In this document: positions 25,687 to 37,898 of the stretch, piece after piece
Layout of the letters: each line of letters opens with the position of its first letter
Position numbering within the stretch: position 1 is the stretch's first letter
From: Sipunculus nudus
Lineage: Eukaryota > Annelida > Sipuncula > Golfingiida > Sipunculidae
Length of the DNA stretch: 64,000 nt
NCBI GenBank assembly: GCA_026874595.1
Contig: CM049309.1
Coordinates: 26,913,033-26,977,032 of the forward strand
Reading direction: 5' to 3'
Program-made: the position numbers and the translations under genes
Notes under the pieces: generated by a model
What the model was told of the DNA's origin: nothing
The model's database searches: none
What the model saw: the letters and a program-made list of their open reading frames with translations, nothing else

Positions 25687-26900
25687 TCAATATGGGTTAT
25701 TACGGTTCTTGACAAGAAACCATTCTTCATCTTCATCCTCTGAGGCCGTGTCATTTAGAATGTCTCTCGAGCAATCTTCCCCATGTGCTTGGAAGGTAGG
25801 ACTCTCTCCATCATAAAGACCATCCAAAATTGTGGGCTTGCTGGGTGGACATGCCCTGAGTTCGCTCCTTTTCATCCACTTACCGGTTCCTTGGTCACCA
25901 TCGTTTTGGATCATGTAAATACCTTTGTCAACACATCGATACGTGACAATAAAAATACTTGGATCATAAGCGTCCCAAAATTTTTGCCTGCCCACGCCGT
26001 GACGAAGTCAGAAAGATGTACGTCCAAAGGGCAGCCCATCAATCAAGGTGTGGTGATCGTGTGCCTGTTTCCTCTTCTGAGCACTTGAAATGAGCTTCGC
26101 GTTGGTCTTTTCCTACAAGTCCTGGAGACGCTAACATGAGTTTCCACCCATTCACTGTAGGTAGTCTCTCGGTCTGCAATTTCTGTTTCTCCTAATATCA
26201 GGTCAAGCGGTGTTCGCAGGTTTCGTCGAAACGTGCTGAAAAGGACTGACACCGGTAGATGTGCAAACACAAGATCTTCGAGATGGTCCGGCCCTCGCTT
26301 CTTCTGAGCTGGTTCCAGGGTTCTCAGTAAATCATGTAGAGTATGGTTGAACCGTTCTTTTTGCCCATTTCCCCTGGGGAGGATAGGTTGTTCTCGACTT
26401 AGCAATACCGTAACTCTTGCTTAAATGCTTGACAATCTCTGATTCAAAGTTTATCCCTTGATCCGAATGAAGTTGTGCCGGCGCTCCAAGCTTACAAAAC
26501 CAATGTTTGACCAATGATTCGCGACTGTCTCTGCTTTTTGGTCACGTGTGGCAACTGCCACAGCCAACTTTGTGAATACGTCACTATGATGAGCTCATTC
26601 TCTCGACCATTAGATGAGGGTTTCAGAACTGCAAAATCTACTGCTACTACCTCAAGTGATTGAGAAGCTAATAAGTGTCCAAGTGTTGTCGCACTTTCTT
26701 TTTCTTTGCTACGACACATTTGATACAGTGAGACACGTAAACTACAACCGACTTATGCAGATTTGGCCAATAACATTGTGACCAGACAATTTTTTTCAGT
26801 TTTATCCATCCCCTGATATCCATGTTGGTCATGGCTCGCTCTGAGAATTTCCTCCTGCATATTAGCTGGTATCACAAGTTGTTGTAATAAGCCCTTCAGT
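25687..26900 (-). pseudogene. Gypsy integrase, frameshifted
   Basis: Integrase inserts the element cDNA into host DNA. Reading the minus strand, an N-terminal HHCC zinc-binding region appears as HDQHGYQG (about 26818-26841) and CIKC (26716-26727). The DDE core is spread over three frames: VAVDF (near 26635), LHSDQGINFESE (near 26450-26480) and NGQKERFN (near 26360), so all three catalytic acidic positions can be seen. The C-terminal part at 25687-26043 (a GKWMKRSELRACPP block) is a basic/acidic tail without a clear chromodomain. Frameshifts between core motifs make it inactive. Confidence 0.85.
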
Positions 26901-27700
26901 GGGTCGTACACACGCCGAAATAACACACCATCCTGCTCGGGAAGTTTATCCCACTGACGGAATAACAGTTTTGACGTGGACATCATATTCTTCCTGGCAT
27001 AATATGACGGTTTCTGACCGGATTTCAATGCGCGGAAAATAGGACCAACTTTAGAATCCTCTGTCTGAGCTCTTGAAACAACCGACTTCTCATAACTTGG
27101 TAAACAAGTCGTGTAACCCATGGGTACCGCATTTGAGTCATCGTTCTGTGTGACCTCCATTACAAGTGCTTCTGATAACTGAGTATTATTGGATGAATCA
27201 AACACAATAGCCTTAATCTCGTTTGATTGAACATTCCTGGGTCCCTCTTCCTGTCTTGACAATGCATCAGTAGCGGCATTGTTTCTACCTGGATGGTCGG
27301 ATGCTAGAGCAGATGCCCATAGCTGTTCTGTAGCTGGGTTTCTTCTGTGTCATAAGGTGTATGAGAGGGTTGTAGTCGGTATACACCTCCCTCCCTGAGC
27401 TCCCTCCAAGTACTGCAGAAAAAAAAACTTCTCACACATAGCTCACTAAAGACCTAAGTACTTTAGTCTTTGGCACTATATGTTGCGGGATCGCGTTCTG
27501 CTCCCCTCAATCCACGACTTCCGTAAGCTATGACACGCTGATTACCCTCATGTTTCTGACTAAGGATCGCCTCTAGACCCTGCAGTGGTGCGTCGAACTC
27601 AACAATAAAACGTTGAACGCTGACTGGTGCTGAGCACTCCAATGTCCTACTATCCTGACCTTACGAGACTTGGCGACCTTGCCAGAAACAGTCCTCATTC
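26901..27700 (-). pseudogene. Gypsy RNase H and connection to integrase
   Basis: On the minus strand the RNase H start block reads RFIVEFDAPLQGLEAIL (about 27560-27610), with the first catalytic Asp position present as FDAP. It is followed by IAYGSRG and, near 27260-27280, the closing AATDALSR typical of Ty3/gypsy RNase H. A 169-aa frame then leads into the integrase zinc region. Intermediate segments lie in other frames with stops. Confidence 0.75.
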
Positions 27701-28560
27701 GCTCTGCGGCTGATTTATGTAGAGGTGCTATGATTCACGAGTAGCCTGGAACAAACTTCTAGTAAAACTTGGTAAACCAAAAGAATCTCTCGGGTTCCCG
27801 AACAGTTGTAGGTTCTTTCCAGTGAGTGACAGCAGCAATCCTCACAGGATTGGATTTCACACCCTCCTCTGATATTTCGTGTCCGAGGAATTTCACACAT
27901 TTTTCAAGAAAGGAACACTTCTCCAATTATATATCTTTCGAACACTTTCCTTCAACTTCATCTTCCCCATATCCAGACGGTTGAGGTGTTCCTCTATTGT
28001 TTAAGTATACAGAATGATGTTGTCTAGATAAACAAACATCGTTGACATGACCTGGTCTCTGAAAATAGTTGTCATTGACCTTTGGAAAGTTGCGGGACTA
28101 TTTGATCAGTCAAGTGGCATTCGTGCAAACTGATATAGCCCTTGGGGAATCGTAAATGCTATTATCTCCTGGTCCTCCTTGGATACTTTGAGCTGGCTAT
28201 AAGCTGACGCCAAGTCAATCGTACTACAGTACTTCGATCCGTACAAAGAATCCAAAATTTCACCAACCCTGTTAAAGGGGAACTGGTCGCGTGTAACCTT
28301 TCAGTTAATATGGCGAAAGTCAACATAAAGACGCAACTCCCCACTTCATTTGTGAACAATGACTATCGGTGAGGGATACTCCGAGGCAGATTCCTCAATT
28401 ATTCCTTGAGAACACAGTTCCTTTAGGTGTTGTCTTACCTCCTCCCACCGAAGAAAGGGTATCCTGCGATAGGGTGGTGACACCGGAATCTGATCATTTG
28501 TGTAAATTCTGTGTTGTACCAGCTTTGTACAGCCTGGTTTATCTCCTTTCTTCATCAAAT
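27701..28560 (-). pseudogene. Gypsy reverse transcriptase with altered YxDD box
   Basis: Minus strand. The fingers region PVSPPYRRIPFLRWEEV...GIIEESASEYPSP is at 28346-28500. Motif A with STIDLASAYSQL (about 28200-28235) carries the first catalytic Asp, followed by GLYQFARMPLD then a stop. The catalytic box reads VYLDN (codons around 28019-28033) instead of YxDD, because GAC is followed by AAC. A thumb/connection block similar to KCVKFLGHEISEEG lies near 27860-27905. The stop, frame changes and the lost second Asp each rule out activity. Confidence 0.85.
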
Positions 28561-29160
28561 GTCCTGGTGTTCAAACAGAAATCTATCCATGCGTTCTCTT
28601 TCTACCTGGGTTAACCCCACTCCAACTTTCAGATTGTCAGATTCGGCATTACTCTTGGTAGACGGCATCGCCCTTTCAACCAGTGTGGTTCCTTGTTGAA
28701 ATGACACTTCGACTTCCGGTTTTTGCTTGTTAGACATCTGTTGGTGTACCTATTATCCCTACTCGAGTTCCTGGAGAAAGGGTAATATCTTGAGGACTGA
28801 GATTCACAACCTGTACTACAGCCTTTTCGTAAGATTTATTAACCAATGCTGGGGAAACCTGAAGAGCTTTTAACGGCTGTCGCAGTCCTTCAATAAGTCG
28901 TCTTTTGTTCAGGTGCGGTGCAACTCATTAATCAAGCAAGAACTGCTCCTTGGTACTACTACTGCTTCATGACCAGCGATTTTCACAAGTTTGCTATTCT
29001 TATCTGGTCTTAGTAGTCCCTGTAGAGCTAGGATATTTAGTATTACATTCATGACAATCAAAACTGGTGATTTCACTTCACGATCAACATCCTGGACGAC
29101 TAGGATTCCAAAATCAGGCAGGATAGTTTCACAAATCTCCAAATCTATTTATAATATTCC
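28561..29160 (-). pseudogene. Gypsy protease-RT linker region
   Basis: Minus-strand frames at 28555-28737 and 28909-29142 are fragments of the polyprotein between protease and reverse transcriptase. The DFGILVVQDVDREVKSPVLI block resembles the segment after the protease where element proteins often keep strands and a second acidic motif, but I cannot assign a domain. Confidence 0.5.
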
Positions 29161-29440
29161 CTCATATGGTATCTCCAAACCGTGACTGTAAGCCAACAAT
29201 CGTCCAGTTCTCTCTTAAGGTGACCCTTAACATGTTTATCAAAGAAACTCCTTGACATGGTGAACACCATTGACCCCGTATCCATAAATCCCTGTATTCT
29301 TCTCCTACAATCTTGACTTTAATCAGCGGGTGACCACAGATGGTTTTACTCACTACTTCTGAAGAAGGCACGCTTCCTATAATTTTATTGTTTGTAGCTG
29401 ATGCACCTTGTGTCTGACATCTTGATCAGGTTAACATTCC
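29161..29440 (-). pseudogene. Gypsy aspartic protease
   Basis: Retropepsin-like protease that would cut the polyprotein. On the minus strand GFMDTGSMVFTM is readable, with the DTGS active site at 29271-29282. A neighbouring frame (VKIVGEEYRDLWIRGQW) covers the same stretch out of frame, showing an indel just before the active site. The catalytic triplet itself is intact. Confidence 0.8.
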
Positions 29441-30300
29441 TTTATCCCTCTCTTACCTGGACAGTTCCTGACCATGTGGTTTGGTGATCCGCAGGAGAAA
29501 CACTTACGCGGCTCCTTCCCTTGATTACCTGAATCCTTGCTTGATGCTTGGGGGCCAACTGACAAAGCTGGTGGCACTCGTTTCCAGCATCTTGAGAAGA
29601 GGTTGTTGACTATCCATTAGGGCTGCATGCTTACCATGCTGTTCCTGCACAAGACGTATCAGATGCTGGACATCAGATGTGTTGGATGTTACCTCTGCCT
29701 CCAGATGAAGGTAGGTCCTTCTGACCACCGGATTGCATCATCTCGTACTGCTCTGAACGTCATATGTGGATTGTAATAAATCCATTTTTAAGGACTTTCC
29801 TTAAGCTTGTGTCTCTTACTTTCTCTGCGAAACGACCACGTAGTATCTTGTCCCGATTTGGTACGCAGTATCGGTCCTGAGCTAGGGCCCGATCTAGTAT
29901 CTCCAGTACGCCATACGAGAATTCCCTCAGACTCTCCCTCGCCTTTTGTCCTGTGCCATCAAAAACGATCAAGGAGTTGTGACGCTGACAATATCTCGCA
30001 AAAAGCCTCTGCGAGTAGATGGAAAACACCGATCTTGTCCATCCGTTCACCACATGGGGCATAACTAACCATATTACGGGCTGATCCTTCAAATTGACTG
30101 AGAAGAAAGTCTGCCGCCTCTTGTCCCTGAAGACCTTGCAGCACTACGGGCTTCTAAACTCCTGTCATCTAATTTTAGACGGTCCCCTGCAAATTTCTCC
30201 GGCCTCCGTTGGGTATATACGACACGCGTTGATGAGAAATCAGCAATCCCTCTGTAACAAGGTCCTCGTGCCTCTTTCTGGTCATCCTGACTATCAAATA
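29441..30300 (-). pseudogene. Gypsy gag with CCHC zinc knuckle
   Basis: Gag would form the particle and bind element RNA. The zinc knuckle reads CFSCGSPNHMVRNC (C-X2-C-X4-H-X4-C) at 29461-29502, after a GKEPRK basic stretch. Upstream frames at 29525-30144 carry capsid-like sequence, including EAADFLLSQFEGSARNMV and EKFAGDRLKL (near 30180), which resembles the start of retrotransposon gag domains. At least two frame changes occur between these blocks. The true start was not identified. Confidence 0.75.
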
Positions 30301-30414
30301 AATATTCTGAGAAAATATGTTATCTCACACATACAATAAGGGTATATCTCTGTAACAACATGAACATGAACCAGAAACCAAGTTTTTTTGTGTGTAGGTA
30401 ACCGCCTCTATTTT

Positions 30415-32178
30415 TAGCTCAGCTGACTGAAAGTCATCTGAGCTATTGTGATCACTCTTTGTCCGGCGTCCGTCCGTCTCTCTGTCCGTTCGTTAACCAG
30501 GGAGAAATCGGAACTGCTGGACCTAGAATCTTCTTGCCACATATCTAGGGAAGTCCATGAAAAATCCCCTTGGAAACCTGAAATTAGGTCTCTGTTACCA
30601 ACAACCTCTAAGCTATGGGGCTTCAAAGTACCACCCCCCCCCCAGAATAATGGAAAATTTGATACAAAAGCTCAAGTATCTGAACAACTATTGTATTTAT
30701 TACCATGATTTTTTGCTATGATATTTATAATGAAATGTTTTATCAGTTTCTACAGAGTGGTGGCGCCACCTGTATTTTTTCAATTGTTTTCTCTATTTTT
30801 GATATCTTTAAAGATGCGGTCATCTGTTAATGGGCACAAATCGTAACGACTGGATCTAGAATCTTCTCTCTTGAGTGTTTCATGAGTTCCTGTAGACTGA
30901 TGGCGCCACCTGGATTTTTTTTCCGAATTTTTACGCATTTTTTCTCTTTTATGAGACCTTCAAAGATGCGGTCATCTGTTAACAGTGTACAAATCGTAAA
31001 CATTCAACCTAGAATCTTTTTATTTAATATGCCAGGACGTCCATGAAAAATCTCATTTGAAACCTGAAATTAGGTCTCTGTTACCCATATCCTTTGAGCT
31101 TTAGCGTTTTTAAGTATCGAACAACTACTGTATTTAACACCATGAATTTTTGCATGGATATTCACGATCCAAAGTTTCATCATCAGTTTCTGCAGACTGG
31201 TGGCGCCACCTGTATTTTTTTCATTTTTATTTACGAATGGTTTGTCTATTTGTGTGACCCTACAAGATGTGGTAATCCGTTAACAGGGCACAAATCGTAA
31301 CGGATGGACCTAGAATCTTCTCCCTTGGCAGGCAGGGAGGCCCATGAAAAGTCTCTTTAGAAACCTGAAATTGGGTCTCTGTTATCCATATCATCTGAGC
31401 TATTGGGCTCAGAAGTACCCCAAAAATAATTGAAAATTTGATACAAAAGCTCCAGTATTTGAACAACTAACCCATTGATCACCATGATTCTTTGTATGCA
31501 TATTGATCATTTAGTGTTCCTCAAGTTTCTGGAGACTGCTGTGGCAACCTGAATTTTATTCGAATTTTTACACATTTTTTCTCTATTTTTGAGACCTTCA
31601 AAGATGTGGTCATATGTTAACAGGGCACATATCTAAACCATTGGACCTAGAAACTTCTAGCTTGACATCCATGGGGTCCATGAAAATCATCTCCTTTAAA
31701 GCCTGAAATTAGGCCTCTGTTACCCTTTTCCTATGAGCGCTTGTAAGTACCCCTCAGAATAATAAAAAAAAACTCCAGTTTCTGAACAACTAATGCATTT
31801 ATCACCATGATTCTTTGCATGCAAATTCATCATGGACTGTTTCATCAGTTCCTGCAGACTGGTGGCCTCACCATGATTTTTATTAAATGTTTACGCATTT
31901 TCTTTAAATTTTTATATTTGAGACCTTCAAAGATCAGGTCATCTGTTTACAGGGCACAAATCGTAATCATTGGACCTAGAATCTTCTAACTTAAAATCCA
32001 GGGAGGACCATGAAAATCACTTTGGAAACCTGAAATGAGGTCTCTGTTACCCATATCCTCCGAGCTGTGCTTAACTTGAATGAGGAGACCACCTACTTAA
32101 TTTTGCATTCGGATGATAAAATACTTTTTGTGAATGTCTTCCTAGTCTACTGAGCGTCATGACCCCTGGGTCACTTGT
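30415..32178 (-). mobile_element. Family 1 element inside the gypsy leader (1.76 kb)
   Basis: The left end is the hairpin TAGCTCAGCTGACTGAAAGT / CATCTGAGCT followed by GTCCGGCGTCCGTCCGTC. The right end is CTACTGAGCGTCATGACCCC then TGGGTCACTTGT. The interior is a degenerate tandem array of about five ~330-bp units. Units repeat 'acctagaatctt', 'gaaacctgaaatt', 'gtctctgttaccc' and GGTGGCGCCACC (perfect at 30759-30770 and 31199-31210). It is non-coding and interrupts the gypsy 5' leader. Confidence 0.85.
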
Positions 32179-32969
32179 TTAATGCGAGCTTATCTAAACC
32201 AAGTAAATGATGGTCGTAGTACTCCCTCACGCGTAAAAAAGGAATAAACAAGCAACGGTTGGTGGTAAAATCATAAGATACTGGGCAGAAGCCCTGCAGA
32301 TCAAACTTAATTTAAGTCAGATTATACGCTAACAAGCACTATATATCAGGTGAAATGAACATCAGCAGACCTGAGTACAATATCGATATTCAAAATCCAA
32401 TATCACACTCATAAATCATGCAATACAACATGAGGATAAATATCCCCTCATTTATATGCTGGTAACCACCTAACTTGGTGAGCTACAATATGTAAAGAGA
32501 ATGGAAATATATGATGAAAATTAAGCATAAAACATGAATCAATCACATCAATTCAGCAACACGTCGTTTCATCCACAGGTAAACAAGTGTCAATATACCT
32601 GTCAGCGAATGTTTATGCACATGTGAACAAATGTTAATGAACATGCAACCAAATGTCAATGTACTTGAAATCAGATGGTAATGTCTCCTTATGACTACGG
32701 TTAGTGAGAATCATAAAACTCAACTCTGGGTAAACCTGCTATCAGGTCTATGTAAACAATGTGATGGCAAAAGGTTTGCCACACAAGTCACAAAAGTAGC
32801 TAAATGTTTGTTGTCACAATTAACACACAGATCTAAACATCTGTACAGCAGCTAACACAGTTCCTGTTATCACAGATCCGGTTATCGCAGTTGACATATA
32901 TTCTCTGTTGTCCTCTGCCCTCTGTTGTTGATGGGGTTGCCCACATAAATCTGGAATTTATAATATCTC
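32179..32969 (-). other. Gypsy 5' leader, no gene seen
   Basis: Sequence between the inserted family 1 element and the internal edge of the 5' LTR. It includes 'atgaacatg...caaatgt' short repeats (about 32590-32680). A tRNA-complementary primer site could not be identified with confidence. Confidence 0.5.
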
Positions 32970-34964
32970 ACAGCCATGCCGACAATTTGTAAACGTTACT
33001 CCATCACGTTTTGTTGGAATCGGGCTGAATACTACAATATCAGTCACCACTCAAGTCAATAAATGCCAGTTTTTTTTAATTCGGTATACGAATGTTTAAC
33101 CAAAGTAAGTAAATATATGTGCATGAGATAAACTGATATTGTTGCCATAAAACCATCCTGACATCAAACACAAATAAACTCAGCAACAGATATACTAACT
33201 AGACATAGCAAGTGAATAATACATAGGCTGTAAATAATTCTAGTACGAGGTAGCTTGAACAGGAGAAAAAGTGGCTGTTTTCACAGTAAATTTATCGTGT
33301 CGTTGATCACAGTTGAAGTAGTTGAAATACTAGTACTATTGGACGTAGTGGACACACTGTCCAGACAGAGTATACGTAGTGGTTAAAGGGGTAAAAGTCC
33401 TTAAAGTGGTTAAAAGTGGCGGGTGTCCTCTGGAGGCCTAAAAAGATATTACTGTCTCAATTTACCAGAAACGACAGATAATTAATTAATAAAAATAATA
33501 CAGCCTTACTGTATCTTATAATAAAGGAGTTATTACCTTCAAATGAAAGCTAAGACATTATCAATGCAGTATACATTTGCATAAAAGCAAGAAAATCTAG
33601 TTAACTATAACAGGCAAAGTCAGTGAACTATCAGTAAATATAAAGTTGTCAATGAGCTGGACTTTACCTCGGCTTTACCTATTCAATGCAACGGCCTTCA
33701 TGAAACTACATGCCATAATCTGAACTTGCAGATTTATATTATGCTATCATGAATAAGACGACAAAACCTCAGCTAAAATAACCATATCAATGGTATATTC
33801 CAGATTATACATGTTACAATGTACATCAGCAGGCTGACACTGTGCCTAGTAGTCACACACAGTCGCACATGACTGGTAACAGCTCAGTGTGTTCACTAAA
33901 CATACCCGCACATTACTGGTCTATCATCATATGTTATAATCAGGTTCAATATAATCCTCCTGAAGTCATACAAGTTATCAGGTAACGGCATAGGACACGT
34001 ACATTATAAAGTTAAACATATATAATACATGTACCTGTGATTCCCTGATCAGCAATCCCCATCATCTGGCCACAGTCCCTTGCCAGTTGGGCTACATACA
34101 CATGCAGGCATAATAAACAATGATACCCCTTATAACTACACGAAGTTAATATATTAATCAGCCTTTAAATATGTGAATTATACAACAGGTAACTCCCTTA
34201 GACTGAATACTTCTTACCAATAAAGACAACGATTATAGGTATGATCAAGGTAAAGTACAGGCATGTGTAAGGCAATGCAGCAAGCTGGTATCATCTGACT
34301 TAAGGTTACGTGGTCCTATTTCGTTACATGACCTGGGCTTGGTGATTTGGTTACATGACCTGGGTAACCAAGCCCCAACCTGAAGGAGATTAGTGAATGG
34401 TTTGGCCTACTCTGGTCGGCTCTAGGCTGTTATGGCAAGAGGCTTTAACAGAAACCTATTGTTTGACTTTCATGTATGTTTAGCATAATCTCACACAAAA
34501 TTAATGGTATCAGTCAAATATTTAAAAATCTGTGGCCAATCAAAGACAGGTTGTCCAAAGACTGCTTGGAGGGGTATTTTGGCTTCACTGCAATCGGACC
34601 AGGGTGGTGAGAAAATCAGATACACAAGCCCTGATTTTCTTGGCCTTGTTTGACTGTAGAAACAACAATTCTAAGGTAAATAAAAAGGAATTAATATCAG
34701 AATTTATGTTGAAAACTATTTAAAAGAGGTCCTTACCTTCGATGAATTGTTAAAGTTATATAGGAAAAATAAATACAGCCACGTGTCCATAAACTTGCGT
34801 TTAATTTATGAACATGAACAGCTCTTTGCGTTATCTGTATTACCATTCGGGAGTTATAGTTAGAAACCGATATTTAAACAAAAAGTGAACATGACAATGA
34901 AGTTTTATACATCATACCAAAATAAACAAGATAACCACTTGCCTTTGAACCATCACTTCATCAA

Positions 34965-37898
34965 ACAAGGGACCCATGGGTCACGGCGCTCAGCTGTTAT
35001 ATATGCTCACAAAATATGATTTGGAAGAGAGGTTAGGCAGATGCTGGTTTTGTGTGGTAATATAAGCTGTATTATGAGTTGATGGTGTTTAACTCTAGTT
35101 ATTTCAGATTTTGATAAACTCCTGGGAGATAGGGAAGAGGATTGATATCGTTTATATTATTTACATTTGAAAATGGTGTGCTATTGTCACACAGGTTTTG
35201 ACTTGGCCTTATAACTTTATCTACATTGCAGTAGAATTATTTGTAAAATTTTGCCCATCATCAGTTATGTTGATTTATGCTTCTTACAAAGGAGTTAACT
35301 GTTATTCAATAATTATAGGTTATCCCTATCCAAGAGTAGCACTAGCACAAATAATATGAGTTTAACTATTTATTAAAAATTAACATCAATTACTGTGCGA
35401 AATATAATTTAAACAAAAATAATAACAGTATCATCTGAAAAGATATTTTTAATCATATAATTGAAATAAATGATTATCAAAATCTAATACTTATAAAAGG
35501 AATTCGGTTCATGTTTGTTCGCAGTGTTCTCTAAAACCGCGTTGTGTACAATATTGTGCCATACATCATTTTAAAGGTTATTATCCCCGCAGTGACATAG
35601 GCGATATGAAAATAAATAACTTTTAATATACATATAATTTTGAATGATTTTTCCGCATTTTTTCCGAGCACAGCCGAACTGCCTTCGGCAATCACCGGAA
35701 TGCGTGCATCGTGGTCACTTAACCTCTAACACTAAGGACTATTGTTCATATGAATAACGCTTGCTTTCAATGAGCGATTTGACCCACGGGCGTGATCAGT
35801 AAAAGAGAAAAACACTGTTTCTCGCTTTATGAAAGGAGAGTTCAACGAGGAGGATTAATGAAAAAACCTAATTCAAGGTCCTAATTTCAGGAAAAGGGCT
35901 GGGTTGGTGTCGGGGGTTTCAGGCCTCAAAATTTGTCTGATACGATGAAAAAAAGGTTGTGGTGGCTGAAAATGGGATACGGACCTACTGCATGGGGTCC
36001 CGCTGGGTCCGCTTCTGCTACTTACGATGTATGCATATTTCTGTTTCCTTCTTCAGGAACAGTTTCCTTGCAACGTACATTTAATTCATTCCGGTTCGCA
36101 AAGTAAACCATCACTGACCAGGTCTTTAAAGAAAACATACCGGGATATGATTTTTTCCGCGAGCACAGCGCCACAAAATAACATTAAAAAATTATTTGTA
36201 CATAGCGTATTAAGAGAGTATCCAACTAAAAATCTATATTTTCTTTTAACTTGTATAACAAAAAATGAGCCAACATTCAATATCTCAATAAATATATCTC
36301 AGAAACCGCGGTTAAAAGCCCGGTTTACCGGGTTTATAAGCTAGTAATATTATAAAATTAATTCAAATACTTTCATTTTTATCTGTATTCATATTCGTAT
36401 TCATATGCATGAAATTATGGGGTATTCATAATCGTATTCAAATACGTTTGCAAAGTGTGAAGGTTTGATATTTATTCAGTTTCAGTCAGTTGTTGTTGAG
36501 AATCCAGAATATGCAAATTTCACACATTAAAATAATGCTCATTAGTACCTGGTTTTTATGGTTTTACTTTATATTTAAAAAATAAAAATTATCATATTTT
36601 CTGTTGACTACTTTCACATCAATCTACACACTGGACATACCAGTCTTATGACAATTATTAACATTACAGACATCATAATGAGAACTTGTCAAAAATCTTA
36701 TTTTTTTATCATATTTGAATATTTTTATTTTTTAAAACCATATATCATAAAAAAAATCAAAGTAATCTCAGCTTTGAAACCATTATGTGTGAAAAATAAC
36801 CCAAGGATAAGATCACCCTAAAATTATTTTTATTAAATTATAAAAAATGAAATGAAAAATACCATAGGTGACTGCATGGTGTTTTTGGAATACATTTTTA
36901 TCCATCCATAAAACCATACAACATCAATAATTGCAAAGTAATTCCCTGTTCCTCATTAACTATCAAATTCCTTTTCCATTATTTTTTTCTTGAAGTTTTT
37001 ATCATAAACCAATAAAAAAATTAATTTATTATTGTTTATTGTTATGTTGTTGGTCAAAACAACAACTAGGTGAGTTGGGTTGGACACCTGGTCCATGAGC
37101 TGGCTGGCTGCCCAGTATATGCACCGCTTGAAGAGTGCATAATGAGCCTGAAAGGTCAACAAGGGAACATATAGAGGGGCTTCAGTATAGCCTAGGTGTG
37201 ACATGGTCTCATAAAAACTTTAATAAAAGTTACACTTTTTGGTCAATTCCTTTCAAATTCCAGAATTTGGAAGCTGAAATCCTTGCGTGTGCAGAATATG
37301 AAAATTAAATCAACAGTGCTTACAGGAAAAAAAGTGCCATGGCCAAAGTTGGCCAAATTTAAGGTACTGATTTTATATTAATGGAAATAACTTATAACAT
37401 TTGAATAAAACAGATCTAATTTTCAGTATACAATTGAATCATGATTAAATGAAGTTATATCCCTGAAAAAGTCTCCAGCATCAGCACTCTTATGTTAAGT
37501 GAGTAAATATATTTCCTGATATTTTACAAGGTGCATTATGTTCGGGCCCATAACTTCGACAAGTTACGCAGTACTGACCTCATTTCTTATATGTACATAA
37601 AAAATGTATAGAAAAATATGCAAACTTAATATCATAAACGGATCAGTGGTTTTGATAAGAGGCAGTCCTGAAGTGTGACAATGGATTTTTAATGGAAATT
37701 TGAGGAAAAAAGTTTCCCTTTAATATCATGAAGAAACAAAGTCTTATTGACCATATTTTCTGTATGGTAGGACATTTTTGGAACATCTAACTGTATGCCG
37801 GAGTTCGGATTCGTAGGTCCAACGGTTTAAAAAGGTACAAGTTTAACGGACGGAAGGACCATCACTATAGCTCAACTGACTTATATTCAGCTGAGCTA
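34965..37898 (+). mobile_element. Family 1 element in the 5' LTR (2.93 kb)
   Basis: Starts ACAAGGGACCCATGGGTCAC then GGCGCTCAGCTG. Ends with GGACGGAAGGACC and the hairpin region GCTCAACTGACTTATATTC then AGCTGAGCTA. The last 680 bp are the inverse of 919-1640, and 36770-37215 matches 50700-51180. It carries its own nested insertion at 35487-36340. The flanks join to restore the LTR sequence seen at 25230-25245. ORFs at 36027-36344 and 36956-37204 have no known motif. Confidence 0.85.
35487..36340. mobile_element. Nested MITE-like insertion with CTTATAAA ends
   Basis: Flanking sequence on each side matches a continuous stretch near 5250-5300 (inverted), so this block is an insertion. Its ends are CTTATAAAAGG and CCGGGTTTATAAG, an imperfect inverted repeat. 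The 105-aa ORF at 36027-36344 lies inside and is unrecognised. The bordering CTAATA and CTAGTA could be a decayed 6-bp target duplication. Confidence 0.55.

Noticed and set aside
25687-25995. Chromodomain at the integrase C-terminus
   Set aside because: The tail has basic and acidic blocks but not the aromatic-cage pattern expected of a chromodomain.
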